This document shows, one piece after another, positions 1-11,196 of a stretch of DNA of 64,000 nt. The notes below the pieces were generated by a model. The model searched no databases. It was not told where the DNA came from and worked only from the letters and a program-made list of their open reading frames with translations. Positions within the stretch are counted from its first letter, which is position 1, and the number at the start of each line of letters is the position of its first letter. A program made the translations under genes and the position numbers. Source of the stretch: Candolleomyces eurysporus (taxonomy: Eukaryota > Basidiomycota > Agaricomycetes > Agaricales > Psathyrellaceae); contig JANBPK010000778.1 in the NCBI GenBank assembly GCA_027579435.1, positions 75,454 through 139,453 on the forward strand, written 5' to 3'.

Positions 1-883
1 GAAGTCGGAGATTCTGGTTCATGCTCACGGAACGATCTAGAGAGCCTCAGACGTTTATGTCTCTTCTCAGAACCCTGTGCACCAAGATGTCAAGAGTAGA
101 TCTTTCATGCCTTCAGCCTGAAACCTACTCTAGCACGAGTCANAAACCTTAGCTCTTTGAATATCAGACTACGATTTGGAGTTCCGGATANTTGTGTTCG
201 CTTCTTCANAACTTTGAAGACCTGGCCTTGCAGTGGGGCTAAAGGTCGACCGCTTAGGCNTGCTGAGCCCATATCTGCCGATATNATCCGCCATTTTCGG
301 CCACACCTACCNANNNTGAGTTCGTACAAAGGTCTAAAACCCGATGCCATCCTTCGGCANGCCACACTCGCGACCTTNCAGAGGCTTACACCTACAAATT
401 GTACTCCCAGGCCAAATCATGATCAATATATACATCATGAATCTTGGGAGGCGCAATCGAGGTGAACACCGGCAAGGTGCTCAGAGCCTTGCAAACGTTC
501 TNGAATCACTCCTCAAACCCTCTTCTGAGTCCTGCGCTATGAACAGATNGAGACTTAGGGTGGAGGATCTTAACCGATTTGGTTGCTAACAGGGAACTAA
601 AGGTCGTCCTTCTCACTCAGGGCCTAATCCTTGTAACGCAGAGTTTTGAACCGGGGATTGTCATTCTCTTTGCGATCGGCAGCGCTCTGAGCGAATTCAT
701 CTTCTGAAGTGTACGCGTTGGGTATCGGCCGGAAACCCTATTTCTTTCCCTGTCGTCACATGCTCTTTCCACTGGCGCCTAATGCCATAAAAGGGCTCAT
801 GGTACTCTTATCGATCTACTTACGCTAAAACTACAATCACATCTATTTCTCATCTCGCTTTGGTCGTGACAGTGAGTTGGACG
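1..883. other. N-rich stretch, no gene recognised
   Basis: This stretch contains many unresolved bases. The short open frames on both strands show no recognisable domain, no splice-site pairing and no clear start context. The last 100 bases are the 5' flank of the BTB gene. Confidence 0.4.
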
Positions 884-2064
884 ATGGCCTCTGAACGAAA
901 TGCGACCTTCTACTGGGATATTGCAACTTTCAGAGTACGCACGAAAGATTTCCTCAGGATGTGTCAATTCTCACTCGCGCAGGTTGAAGGGAAATTATTT
1001 CGCGTTTCTTGCGATGGATTGGTCAGGGCGTCGGATGTTTTTGCGGACATGTTTTCTCTTCCGACAGCAGCCAAAACTGGTGTCACTGAAGGCCAAAGTG
1101 ACGAGCATCCGATCGTCCTCGAAGGGTACAAAGAGGACGATTTCCAGGCGTTACTCAAGATCGTCTACCCAACGTGAGTGAACTTACNNCTTTCATTCCC
1201 TGAATATCGTCCATCGCCGGGGCTGATCATTCCCTGAAATCGCGCTCAGGCACGACGATNTCATCGCCGGTACATTCTCGTTGAGCAAGAAGGAGTGGAT
1301 TAGCGTGTTGGATCTTTCCACAAGGTGGAGTATGAAGAAGGTGCGCCATCTTGGCTCGTTTATTCACATCGNCTGACCGAATTCTCTCTACCGGGAACTT
1401 TCAGATCAGACAGCACGCGATANNCAAGCTATCGAGCTTGGAGTTAGGCGACGTCGAGAAAGTCACCCTTGCTCGAGCCCACTCCGTTCTGAAATGGTTT
1501 CAGGAAGGGATAAATAGCATCATTACAGCACCAGTCTCTCCTCCCCTTGAAGAACTTTATGCACTCGGNCTAGAGACGGCTTGTCGCCTGCTATGGATAC
1601 GGGATCAAGATNGAAAGCCCTCNACGACAAAGCNTTTGCCGNTAACACTGAACTCCNTGAAATGCAACAAATGCTACTCGTCCATGTTCANCCAAAGCAN
1701 GNGCTGTTGTNAGGATGNATGTTCGCAAGNTNTNCACCCCGACCAGCCCAACATGATCTTTTTNGACNAAGATATCAAGACCACGGTAAAATATCGGACT
1801 TTGAAGGATTCGAAAGGCGTCACCTCTCAAGATGGTCCATATCTCACTGTATGTCTCGTCNAATTGAGCTGCGGTGCCCCAAATACCCATTGTCCCTTGT
1901 TGCGCAAAAGATACCCCTGTCCTTCGTGCAACACGATCGTGGACGAAAACGAGTTTCTGCTTGGGGGGTCCGTTACCCAGANATCTCTGGNTAGCTTTCC
2001 ANNGANNGAGAAATTTTTTAAGGACGANTTTGAGGACTTGAAGATGAGGGACTCATNATTGTAG
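884..2064 (+). CDS. BTB/POZ-like domain protein
   Basis: A three-exon gene of 346 residues: exons 884-1173, 1250-1340 and 1405-2064, with introns GTGAGT..CAG and GTGCGC..CAG that keep the frame. The ATG at 884 is the first in frame; an upstream TTG at 860 is not a credible fungal start. Residues about 30-130 have the layout of a basidiomycete BTB domain: a VEGKLFRVSC strand, then a DVFADMF helix, then an EGYKEDDFQALLKIVYP segment, and then a second exon with SKKEWISVLDLSTRWSMKK, which matches the BTB-BACK transition of these proteins. The C-terminal third is cysteine-rich (CNKC, CPSC), but several N bases fall there. BTB proteins usually act as dimerising adaptors, often for cullin-3 ligases. 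The specific role is unknown. The assignment rests on pattern, not on a search. Confidence 0.7.
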
Positions 2065-2311
2065 GTAGCAAGTTCTGTGTAGTTGGACCTCACCTTTNGC
2101 TCCTTGGTTGTANATTTCATGATNAACCGTATATTAAGCCATCGTTANTGTCCCTCCNCAAGAAGCAAGTCNGCAAGCAAATTCCCCATTCGACGATAGA
2201 GAAACATATCCGGAATTATGACGATGAAGAAGTTAGAAGGGTACCTCGCCCTGGTTNNNCAGAACAAAGTCAAAGGCTCAGGATAATAATAGACACNTAG
2301 ACGAATCGTGT
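2065..2311. other. Intergenic, degenerate
   Basis: This is 3' flank of the BTB gene with several N bases. Position 2312 marks the end of similarity to the USP8-dimer array, and nothing corresponding to exon 2 of that gene family is present here. Confidence 0.4.
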
Positions 2312-2638
2312 TTATGTTGACGTACCTTCAATGCCCTTAAGGGTTAACCCACCTCTGCCAAAATTGTTCTTCTGCTGAAGATCCAAAAGCTCGCNAAAGT
2401 CTTCCAGCTTGGGCATCTTGTCGAAGATGAGCACTGCTGCTTTGAAGGGGTATACATATGCAGATTCTTTGCTCTCTTCTCTCGCCGCATCCCATGTCAT
2501 ATCTCGGTACTTCCGGATTTTCCTCAACCAGTACCGCACACTCTTTCCCTCCCTCCAGAGCCTATGCATGATCAGCTCNACGAGTTCGTTCATGGACGCA
2601 GGGCGCCCGCGGTAGTATTTTGAGCCGTCTGCAGGNAT
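2312..2638 (-). pseudogene. USP8-dimer gene, truncated copy A
   Basis: Exon 1 of the array gene family only. The start codon at 2636-2638 reads ATN because of an unresolved base. The encoded MNELxELIMHRLW and WLRKIRKYRDM segments match exon 1 of copies B-E. Near the 3' end of the exon, one extra T before the LAE codons shifts the frame. The splice donor is replaced by unrelated sequence and exon 2 is missing. Its 5' flank (tagttgagctgtagcaa) matches that of copy D rather than B, C or E, but joins directly to the dehydrogenase remnant at about 2661. This looks like a rearranged end of the array and is unlikely to make a functional protein. Confidence 0.7.
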
Positions 2639-2660
2639 TTTGCTAGTTGAGCTGTAGCAA

Positions 2661-2772
2661 AGTGTCGACCCTTGACACTACTAGGGCGAAAGAGATTTTG
2701 GACTTTGNGGATTACATCCCCTTTGAGAAGACGCTGGAGGACGTGGTTAACGATTTGGCTGAGATCCATTAA
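2661..2772 (+). pseudogene. Extended SDR C-terminal remnant (unit 1)
   Basis: An open plus-strand stretch ends in TAA at 2770-2772. It encodes the pattern LDTTRAK..EILDF..DYIPFEKTLEDVVNDL. This resembles the C terminus of extended short-chain dehydrogenases of the dihydroflavonol-reductase/ketoreductase type, where a D-S/T-K/R-A-K segment is followed by an E-T/K-T-L/V-x-D amphipathic helix. The catalytic and nucleotide-binding parts are absent. Unlike the later units it keeps five extra codons (DYIPF region), so it is the less-deleted form. The family call is an inference from pattern. Confidence 0.45.
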
Positions 2773-3256
2773 CTAAAGGGGAGTCTCCGCAGCCAGTTCT
2801 GCAGCACATAAAATACGATAAATGATGATGTAGTGTTGTACAAATGTNAAGAACAGCCGTCTCGAAAGTGCTAAACCTAAGTTATTGGAAAAAGTCAAAN
2901 AACACCGCCGAGTTAAATTTCTGGACAAAAAACTGAGTGAGATTTACAATCTTGATGTTTTCCGGGAAGCTGGCTACTAGTCCCGGACGATCCAAGCGAC
3001 TCACGCCCTCTCAGATCTCTAGATCAAAGCAGGCTGAGCCAATGAAGGGCTTGCGTCACTGGAAGCCGGAATTCTGGGCTCCAACTTATTTCTCTTACCC
3101 TTCGAAAGATCTGTGGACGAGACGCGGCTATTTGGGCCGTTTTTCGATATTTCTCTCTCAATCTCGCGACACTTCGCCATGTCGTGTTCTCGAGATTTTC
3201 CAATAGAACCCATTTGCCTATCTCATTTGTTTGGGCGGTTCGAAATCNCACCCATT

Positions 3257-3495
3257 GGGGGCGTGGGTTCGAGTCCCACTCTCGTCACCAAATGGGATGG
3301 TCTCAGAATGGGAANGGATCCAAGGTGCTCGAACGGGCGATGGAACGTATGGATTCGTTGAAAACCTCGCTCAGACTACAAAATCGTTCTAAAACTAAGC
3401 TGACTAAGCCTGCAAAGCCGTTGCACAACACNACCAACCGATCGTCGTTCTGCTTCGCTGTCACTGCTTGGACGTGGTCCTNTCACTCCACCATT
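3257..3495. mobile_element. 234-bp insertion with CCATT direct repeats
   Basis: Units 2 and 3 read continuously from ...aatctcgcccatttgtgatga. Unit 1 has about 234 bp inserted at this point, and CCATT occurs on both sides (3252-3256 and 3491-3495). The left end carries a tRNA 3' half that includes a B-box-like GGTTCGAGTCC. This layout fits a tRNA-derived retroposed element such as a SINE, but no matching A box or poly-A tail is visible and only one copy is present in the window. Confidence 0.45.
3263..3290 (+). pseudogene. tRNA 3'-half with encoded CCA
   Basis: A perfect T arm is present: stem GTGGG/CCCAC with the seven-base loop TTCGAGT. It is followed by a seven-base acceptor strand TCTCGTC, a discriminator A and CCA. 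The 5' half of the tRNA (acceptor GACGAGA, D arm, anticodon arm) is not found upstream. Eukaryotic nuclear tRNA genes do not encode CCA, so this looks like a copy of a mature tRNA end acquired by reverse transcription. Confidence 0.6.
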
Positions 3496-3870
3496 TGTNA
3501 TGATTCTCAAATTTGGACTCAATGCTACAGAAATTTACTAATACACGATACTTTGACTACTGGAAACTTTCTAGGTGTCCGGAGACGACGAGACGGGTGT
3601 GGGTATGGGTATAGGAGACGAGGCCGGAAGCCAATGGGGTCAGAACACAGCTACGAGCGAGGAAGGCTATGATACAGGGGGAAAGCGGATAGNTGAGCGC
3701 AGTCGATGGGTGGGAACAATGTAAAGAACATAATATCTATATAANGTTAACTCTAAACTCTAAATCCAGCGATTAAGCAATGACTAGAGGAGGAGTGGTC
3801 GCAGCCGCTACACAATCTCTCGCGAGCATGCCCTCGCACTCCAGCTGGTACGAGAGGGAGCAACTCTGTG

Positions 3871-5023
3871 TCACTCGCCTAACGTATAGCTATAAGCGGA
3901 TAAAAAGAATAAAAAGACATAAATAAGGTGAGAACCTATGTATTTGCTGTTGCGCGAATCTTCATCGTATCCATCTCTGTCGTCTTTGAGATCGGGATCG
4001 ANGACGAGAACCCGCGATGGGAGACGGTGGGGGAGATCCGTTCGAAAGCTCGGAGGGAAGAGTAGTGTCGTGCAGGACACGGCCACTAGCCCGAGGAGAC
4101 TCTCCGTGATCGCCGTCGTCTAAGTCTNCAGCGTGTGGGTTGTTTNTGGGATGCGGANGAAAAACCGGAATAGGAGACGATGGGGGAGGTCCGTTCAAGA
4201 GCTCGGAGGGAAGAGTAGTGTCTTGCAGGACACGGCCACTAGCCCGAGGAGACTCTTCACCGTATCCGTTTTTTTGGAGATCGGGATGAGAATTCGCGAT
4301 GGCAGACGACGGGAAAGGTCCATTCAAGAGCTGGGGGGGGAATGGGAGTGTCGTGCGAGACGGGAGTATCGGGTCCGGAGATGTCGGCGGCCGAGAGTCG
4401 CAGCTGACGCTGTTTCTCCGGCTCAACCTCCAATTGCATGGGGCCACCGTCAAACTCGGGTGGAGGACCTGATGGAGGAGAAGATTCCTGTGCAAGAGGA
4501 GCTTGGGAGGCTACGGAGGGCCCAGCCATAGTGGCCTCAGTAGGGGCTTGGGCCGTCTGCCTGGCTGCTTCTGCGGCATCTATCCTCAGACGCTCCTCCT
4601 GAATCCATTGGTCGTACTCTTGTCGAAGTTGGGGTGTAAGTTGGTTGATCAACTCGATCAGCCGACGGCCATGCTGTATACAAGAAAAGGGTAGGTAAAG
4701 CTACTCTCGAAATACAAGGATCAACATACCTCTGCCAGATTGTTCTTCTGCTGGACGTCCAAAAGGTCGCGAAATTCTTCCAGCTCGGGCATCTTGTCGA
4801 AGATGAGCACCGCCGCTTTGAATGCGTAGACATAGGCAAATTCCTTGTCCTCTTCTCTCGCCGCATCCCATGCCATGTCTCGGTACTCCCGGATCTTCCT
4901 CAACCAGTACCGGACGCTCTTTCCCTCCCTCCAGAGCCTATGCCTGATCAGCTCCACGAGTTCGTCCATGGACGCGGGGCGACCGTGGTAGTACTTCGAG
5001 GATAAATCTCCATCCGAAGGCAT
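3871..5023 (-). pseudogene. USP8-dimer gene copy B, two frame breaks
   Basis: Exon 1 (4730-5023, 98 codons) and exon 2 (from 4673) are joined by a 56-bp GTATGT..CAG intron that keeps phase 0. Together they encode the dimerisation fold seen in USP8, AMSH and Rfu1 (WLRKIREYRDMAWDA, AYVYAFKAAVLIFDKMPELEEF, HGRRLIELINQLTPQLRQEY). In those families this all-helical domain mediates dimerisation or ESCRT-linked recruitment. After it comes a Pro/Ser-rich region with three repeats of the ELLNGPPPSSPI type. The frame breaks at an eight-G run (4333-4340), where copy E is in frame, and again at an N at about 4002. Both breaks are at sites prone to sequencing error, so this may be an intact gene with assembly errors or a true pseudogene. 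Confidence 0.65.
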
Positions 5024-5126
5024 CTCTGCTGGTTGAGTGGTAGCAAGTGATTCAGAGAGAGTGATAGAGAGACGATGGGATCAAAGAGATATTGAGGGAA
5101 GGATTGCAGAAAGAGTCGGATAACCA

Positions 5127-5133
5127 CTTATAA
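5127..5133 (-). promoter_or_regulatory. TATA-like box of copy B
   Basis: A TTATAAG sequence on the minus strand lies about 105 bp upstream of the copy B start. The same sequence and context recur upstream of copy C (about 8184-8190), and a weaker version occurs upstream of copy E. Confidence 0.4.
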
Positions 5134-5159
5134 CGGTACCCAAAAGCAGTGGCGCACAG

Positions 5160-5936
5160 AAACGTGTAGCAGGGCAGATGGCAAGACACAGCCTTCCTAA
5201 AGTGGGGCGTAAGGAGAATTCTGAGGAACGGCCCCGGTATTGGAAGTCCCTTTATACCAAAAGGTGTGTACGTGTCGTCAAGTGTGGCTCACTCCTATCT
5301 CGAGGACAAGGCAACGCGGACATGAACTTCAAGAAGGAACCGAATAGCAGGCTGAGGTTTGCGGAATTAGTGGTGGGGCGTTCCCAAGCTTTTGGGGGTG
5401 TGAGAATCCAGCACCTGTCCCAATCACGTGAGCTATAGCTACCGACCGATCCCGCTGGGAAAGCGCCCCAGAATTTGGCTGTCAGTTCAGTCTGGTGTTG
5501 TCCTCCTCATCCTTTACAATGTATGTATTACACGTTACTCATAAAGTGACCCAGTTGTGTTGACCTATTTGCTTAGCTCTACTTCTTGGATACAATGGCT
5601 AAAGGCGTGTCTCAGGGCGTCCGAGGTGCCTTTGGGGTGGCTCCTTTAAATGCACCTCACAGGTGAGGGGAAGTCCAAGCAACCGTGATTACAGGGATCA
5701 CCGGCATTGCTGAATATCGCGAGCGCGCTGAGAAGAGGCGTAAGATTATTGAAAAAGGTGAGTCTTGTGGACTCTAAACAGTCCAGAGCTCACACAACTG
5801 GTAGAAATGAGTAACGAGACCCGCCAGATTGTCGAGGCGATGCAGGAAGAGACAGGTATCGTCCCTGACGTTCCGGACCATGGTTGCTTGGCAGCCGATG
5901 GCTCGGCAATGGCGGTTGATGACGGCATGTGGCCCA
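5160..5936 (+). other. Array spacer with unresolved exon-like ORF
   Basis: This spacer is repeated at about 8216-8981. A plus-strand ATG at 5595 (MAKGVS) precedes a 32-bp GTGAGG..ACAG segment and a later open frame, 5765-5950, that encodes ETRQIVEAMQEETGIVPDV. I could not join these into one frame using introns of believable length. The second unit also differs by small indels near the ATG (about 8651). It may be a decayed gene or non-coding sequence; no family is recognised. Confidence 0.3.
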
Positions 5937-6029
5937 GTGTCGACCCTTGACACTACTAGGGCAAAAGAGATTTTGGACTTTGAGAAGACGCTGGAGGATG
6001 TGGTTAACGATTTGGCTGAGATCCATTAA
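5937..6029 (+). pseudogene. Extended SDR C-terminal remnant (unit 2)
   Basis: Encodes VSTLDTTRAKEILDF followed directly by EKTLEDVVNDLAEIH and TAA (6027-6029). Compared with unit 1 it has lost 15 bases in frame between DF and EK. It is adjacent to the 3' side of copy C, the same relative position as the longer dehydrogenase relic beside copy E. Confidence 0.4.
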
Positions 6030-6799
6030 CTACTAAAGGGGAGTCTCCGCAGCCAGTTCTGCAGCACATAAATTACGATAGATGATGATGTAGTGTTGTG
6101 CAAATGCTGAGAACAGCCGTCTCGAAAGTGCTAAACCTAAGTTATTGAAAAAATCAAAGAACACCGCCGAGTTAAATTTCTGGACAAAAACTGAGTGAGA
6201 TTTACAATCTTGATATTTTCTGGGAAGCTGGCTACTAGTCCCGGACGATCCAAGCGACTCACGCTGACCCTAAACTGTATCCAGAGCCCTCTCAGATCTC
6301 TAGATCAAAGCAGGCTGAGCCAATGAAGGGCTTGCGTCACTGGAACTTGAAGCCGGAATTCTGGGCTCCAACTTATTTCTCTTACCCTTCGAAAGATCTG
6401 TGGACGAGACGCGGCTATTTGGGCCGTTTTTCAATATTTTTCTCTCAATCTCGCGACACTTCGCCATGTCGTGTTCTCGAGATTTTTCAATAGAACCCAT
6501 TTGCCTATCATTTGTTTGGGCGGTTCGAAATCTCGCCCATTTGTGATGATTCTCAAATTTGGACTCAATGCTACAGAAATTTACTAATACATGAACCTTC
6601 GACTACTGGAAGCTTTCTAGGTGTCCGGAGACGACGAGACGGGTATAGGTATAGGAGACAAGGCCGGAAGCCAATGGGGTCAGAATGCAGCTACGAGCGA
6701 GGAAGGCTATAATGTAGGGCGATAGAGGAGAGATGAATGCAGTCGATGGGTAGTAACGATGTAAAAAAGGTGACTCAAAATCTAACGTTTAAGCAATGA

Positions 6800-8080
6800 C
6801 TAGAGGAACAGATTGGTCGCAGCCGCTACACAATCTCTTGCGAGCATGCCCTCGCACTCCAGCTGGTACGAGAGGGAGCACTTCTGTGTCGCTCGCCTAA
6901 CGTATAGCTCCACAAATAAATAAGCGAATAAAAAGAATATAAAGAAATAAATAAGGTGAGAACCTGCGTAGTTGCTGTTGCGCGAGTCTTCATCGTATCC
7001 ATCTCTGTCGTCTTTGAGATTGGGATTGAGACGAGAATCCGCGATGGGAGACGGTGGGGTAGATCCATCCAAAAGCTCGGGGGGAGGGAGAGTGTCGTGA
7101 GAGGCGCGGCTGACACCGGCCCAATGAGACTCTCCGTAATCACCGTCGTCCAACTCTTCAGCGTATGCGTTGTTTTTGGGATGGGGACGAAAAGCGGGAA
7201 TGGGAGACGATGGGGGAGGTCCGTTCAAGAGCTCGGGGGGAAGAGTAGTATCGTGCAAGACACGGCCACTAGCCCGACGAGATTCTCCGTAATCGCCGTC
7301 GTCTAAGTCTTCAGCGTGTGGGTTGTTTATGGGATGCGGAGGAAAAACCGGAATAGGAGACGATGGGGGAGGTCCGTTCAAGAGCTCGTTGGGGGGGAAT
7401 GGGAGTGTCGTGCGAGACGGGAGTATCGGGTCGGGAGATGTCGGCGGCCTCGAGTCGCAGCTGACGCTGTTTCTCCGGCTCAACCTCCAATTGCATGGGG
7501 CCACCGTCAAACTCGGGTGGAGGACCTGATGGAGGAGAAGATTCCTGTGCAAGAGGAGCTTGGGAGGCTACGGAGGGCCCAGCCATAGTGGCCTCAGTAG
7601 GGGCTTGGGCCGTCTGCCTGGCTGCTTCTGCGGCATCTATCCTCAGACGCTCCTCCTGAATCCATTGGTCGTACTCTTGTCGAAGTTGGGGTGTAAGTTG
7701 GTTGATCAAGTCGATCAGCAGTTGGCCATGCTGTATACAAGAAAAGGGTAGGTAAAGCTACTCTCGAAATACAAGGATCAACATACCGCTGCCAGATTGT
7801 TCTTCTGCTGGACGTCCAAAAGGTCGCGAAAATCTTCCAGCTCGGGCATCTTGTCGAAGATGAGCACCACTGCTTTGAATGCGTAGACATATGCAAATTC
7901 CTTGTCCTCTTCTTTCACCGCATCCCATGCCATGTCTCGGTACTCCCGGATCTTCCTCAACCAGTACGGAACGTTCTTTCCCTCCCTCCAGAGCCTATGC
8001 CTGACCAGCTCCACGAGTTCGTCCTTGGACGCGGGGCGACCGTGGTAGTACTTCGAGGATAAATCTCCATCCGAAGGCAT
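6800..8080 (-). pseudogene. USP8-dimer gene copy C, one frame break
   Basis: Exon 1 is 7787-8080 and exon 2 starts at 7730 after a 56-bp intron. The helical dimerisation domain is intact. The frame breaks at a seven-G run preceded by TT (7389-7397). The neighbouring frame then continues open to a stop at 6800-6802 through three Pro/Ser repeats (ELLNGPPPSSPIPVF, ELLNGPPPSSPIPAF, ELLDGSTPPSPI) and acidic LDDGDYGES linkers. The C terminus differs from copy E: it ends with a strongly hydrophobic run (HLIYFFIFFLFAYLFV), then about 35 polar residues. That run may instead be an intron beginning at GTTCTCACC. It is a likely paralogue of copy E with either a real indel or an assembly error. Confidence 0.65.
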
Positions 8081-8981
8081 CTCTGCTGGTTGAGTGGTAG
8101 CAAGTGATTCAGAGAGAGTGATAGAGAGACGATGGGATCAAAGAGATATTGAGGGAAGGATTGCAGAAAGAGTCGGATAACCACTTATAACGGTACCCAA
8201 AAGCAGTGGCGCACAGAAACGTGTAGCAGGGCAGATGGCAAGACACAGCCTTCCTAAAGTGGGGCGTAAGGAGAATTCTGAGGAACGGCCCCGGTATTGG
8301 AAGTCCCTTTATACCAAAAGGTGTGTACGTGTCGTCAAGTGTGGCTCACTCCTATCTCGAGGACAAATGAAGGAGGGCAATGCGGACGATCATGAAGGAA
8401 CCGAATAGCAGGTTTGCGGAATAAGTGGGGCCTTCCCAAGCTTTTGGGGGTGTGAGAATCCAGCTCCCGTTCTATCACGTGAGCTATAGGTACCGACCGA
8501 TCCCGCTGGGAAAGCGCACCCCAGAAATTGGCTGTCAGTTCAGTCTGGTGTTGTCCTCCTCATCCTTTACAATGTATGTATTACACGTTACTCATAAAGT
8601 GATCCAGTTGTGTTGGCCTATTTGCTTAGCTCTACTTCTTGTATGCAATGGCTAAAGGCGTGTCCCGGGGCGTCCGAGGTGCCAACTCCTTTAAATGCAC
8701 CTCACAGGTGAGGGGAAGTCCAAGCAACCGTGATTACAGGGATCACCGGCACTGCTGAATACCGCGAGCGCGCTGAGAAGAGGCGCAAGATTATTGAAAA
8801 AGGTGAGTTTTGTGGACTCTACACAGTCCAGAGCTCACACAACTGGTAGAAATGAGTACCGAGACCCGCCAGATTGTCGAGGCGATGCAGGAAGAGACAG
8901 GTATCGTCCCTGACGTTCCGGACCATGGTTGCTTGGCAGCCGATGGCTCGGCAATGGCGGTTGATGACGGCATGTGGCCCA

Positions 8982-9074
8982 GTGTCGACCCTTGACACTA
9001 CTAGGGCAAAAGAGATTTTGGACTTTGAGAAGACGCTGGAGGATGTGGTTAACGATTTGGCTGAGATCCATTAA
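8982..9074 (+). pseudogene. Extended SDR C-terminal remnant (unit 3)
   Basis: Same encoded sequence and same 15-base deletion as unit 2, ending in TAA at 9072-9074. It sits on the 3' side of copy D. Confidence 0.4.
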
Positions 9075-9846
9075 CTACTAAAGGGGAGTCTCCGCAGCCA
9101 GTTCTGCAGCACATAAATTACGATAGATGATCATGTTGTACAAATGTGAAGAAAAGCCGTCTCGAAAGTGCTAAACCTAAGTTATTGAAAAAATCAAAGA
9201 ACACCGCCGAGTTNAAATTTCTGGATCAAAAAACTGAGTGAGATTTACAATCTTGATATTTTCTGGGAAGCTGGCTAGCGCTACTAGTCCCGGACGATCC
9301 AAGCGACTCACGCTGACCCTAAACTGTATCCAGAGCCCTCACAGATACCTCTAGATCAAAGCAGGCTGAGCCAATGAAGGGCTTACGTCACTGGAAGCCG
9401 GAATTCTGGGCTCCAACTTATTTCTCTTACCCTTCGAAAGATTTGTGGACGAGACGCGGCTATTTGGGCCGTTTTTCGATATTTTTCTCTCAATCTCGCG
9501 ACACTTCGCCATGTCGTGTTCTCGAGATTTTCCAATAGAACCCATTTGCCTATCTCATTTGTTTGGGCGGTTCGAAATCTCGCCCATTTGTGATGATTCT
9601 CAAATTTGGGCTCAATGCTACGGAAATTTACTAATACATGATACTTCGACTACTGGAAGCTTTCTAGGTGTCCGGAGACGACGAGACGGGTATAGGTATA
9701 GGAGACAAGGCCGGAAGCCAATGGGGTCAGAATGCAGCTACGAGCGAGGAAGGCTATAATGTAGGGCGATAGAGGAGAGATGAACGCAGTCGATGGGTAG
9801 TAACGATGTAAAAAAGGTGACTCAAAATCTAACGGTTCAGCAATGA

Positions 9847-11196
9847 CTAGAGGAACAGATTGGTCGCAGCCGCTACACAATCTCTTGCGAGCATGCCCTC
9901 GCACTCCAGCTGGTACGAGAGGGAGCACTTCTGTGTCGCTCGCCTAACGTATAGCTCCACAAATAAATAAGCGAATAAAAAGAATATAAAGAAATAAATA
10001 AGGTGAGAACCTGCGTAGTTGCTGTTGCGCGAGTCTTCATCGTATCCATCTCTGTCGTCTTTGAGATTGGGATTGAGACGAGAATCCGCGATGGGAGACG
10101 GTGGGGTAGATCCATCCAAAAGCTCGGGGGGGAGGGAGAGTGTCGTGAGAGGCGCGGCTGACACCGGCCCAATGAGACTCTCCGTAATCACCGTCGTCCA
10201 ACTCTTCANNGTATGCGTTGTTTTCGGGATGGGGACGAAAAGCGGGAATGGTGGACAATGGGGGAGGCCCGTTCAAGAGCTCGGGGGGAGGAGTAGTGTC
10301 GTGCAAGACGCAACCACTAGCCCGACGAGACTCTCCGTAACAGCCGTCGTTCAAGTCTTCACCGAATCCGTTATTTTTGAGATCGGGATGAGAATTCGCG
10401 ATGGGAGACGACGGGAGAGGTCTATTCAAGAGCTCCGGGGGAAGGGGAGTATTGTGCGAGACCGGAATGCCGAGTTGAGAGATGTCTGCGGCAAAGAGTC
10501 GCATCTGACGCTGTTCCTCCCTTTCGGGCTCCAGTTGCGAGGAGACACTGTAAGATTCGGGCGTGAACCCCGATGGTGAAGGGTGGGGAGACCTTGCAGG
10601 AAGAGCCTGTGAGTCTTTGATAGATATAGAGCAAAGCAAGAAACTTGCGTCAATAGAACGTCGCCGTTCTACAGACTCGTAGGTGCCTTGAGAAACCTCA
10701 TTGGGAGCAGATGGAGTGGCCTCAGAAGGGGCCTTGGCCTGCCTGACTGCTCCTACAGCCTCCACCTTCAGACGCTCCTCCTGAATCCATTCGTCGTACT
10801 CTTGTCGAAGCTGGGGCGTAAGCCGGTTCACCAGCTCGATCAACTGGCGGCCATGCTATACATATGAAAGCGGTCGGTGAAGCTACTCTCGAAAAACAAG
10901 GATCAACATACCTCGGCCAGGTTGCTCTTCCGGTGAATATCCACAAGCTCGCGAAAGTCCTCCAGCTTGGGCATCTTGTCGAAGATGAGAACCGCTGCCC
11001 TGAAAGCGTATACATACGCAAATTCCTTGTCCCCTTCTCTCTCCGCGTCCCATGCCATATCTCGGTATTCCCGGATCTTCTTCAACCAGTACCGCACGCT
11101 CTTTCCCTCCCTCCAGAGCCTATCCCGGATCAGCTCTACGAGTTCATCCATGGACGCAGGGCGGCCGTGGTAGTATTTCGAGCTGTCTGTAGGCAT
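9847..11196 (-). pseudogene. USP8-dimer gene copy D, one frame break
   Basis: Exon 1 is 10912-11196 (95 codons, starting MPTDSSKYYHG) and exon 2 begins at 10855 after a 56-bp intron ending TAG. This is the most divergent member of the dimerisation domain in the array (RLKVEAVGAVRQ, DIHRKSN). The first two Pro/Ser repeats are in frame. The break comes at the third repeat, where a seven-G run (10126-10132) replaces the six-G run at the same site in copy C (7079-7084). After the break the frame continues open to 9847 with the same hydrophobic tail as copy C. About 55 residues between the domain and the repeats have no counterpart in E and could include an unrecognised intron. The 5' flank resembles that of copy A. 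Confidence 0.65.

Noticed and set aside
860..883. TTG-initiated N-terminal extension of the BTB gene
   Set aside because: Fungal nuclear genes start at ATG. The ATG at 884 is in frame and retains the whole domain.
3224..3250. Second tRNA-like T arm (gggcggttcgaaatctcgccc) in the array spacers
   Set aside because: No stem-loop with a seven-base loop and no acceptor strand can be formed, unlike the clear T arm at 3263.
4133..4531. Plus-strand open frames opposite the array genes, repeated at 7316-7588, 10019-10579 and 13971-14297
   Set aside because: They are shadows of the Pro/Ser repeats on the minus strand, with Arg/Gly-rich translation and no independent splice structure.
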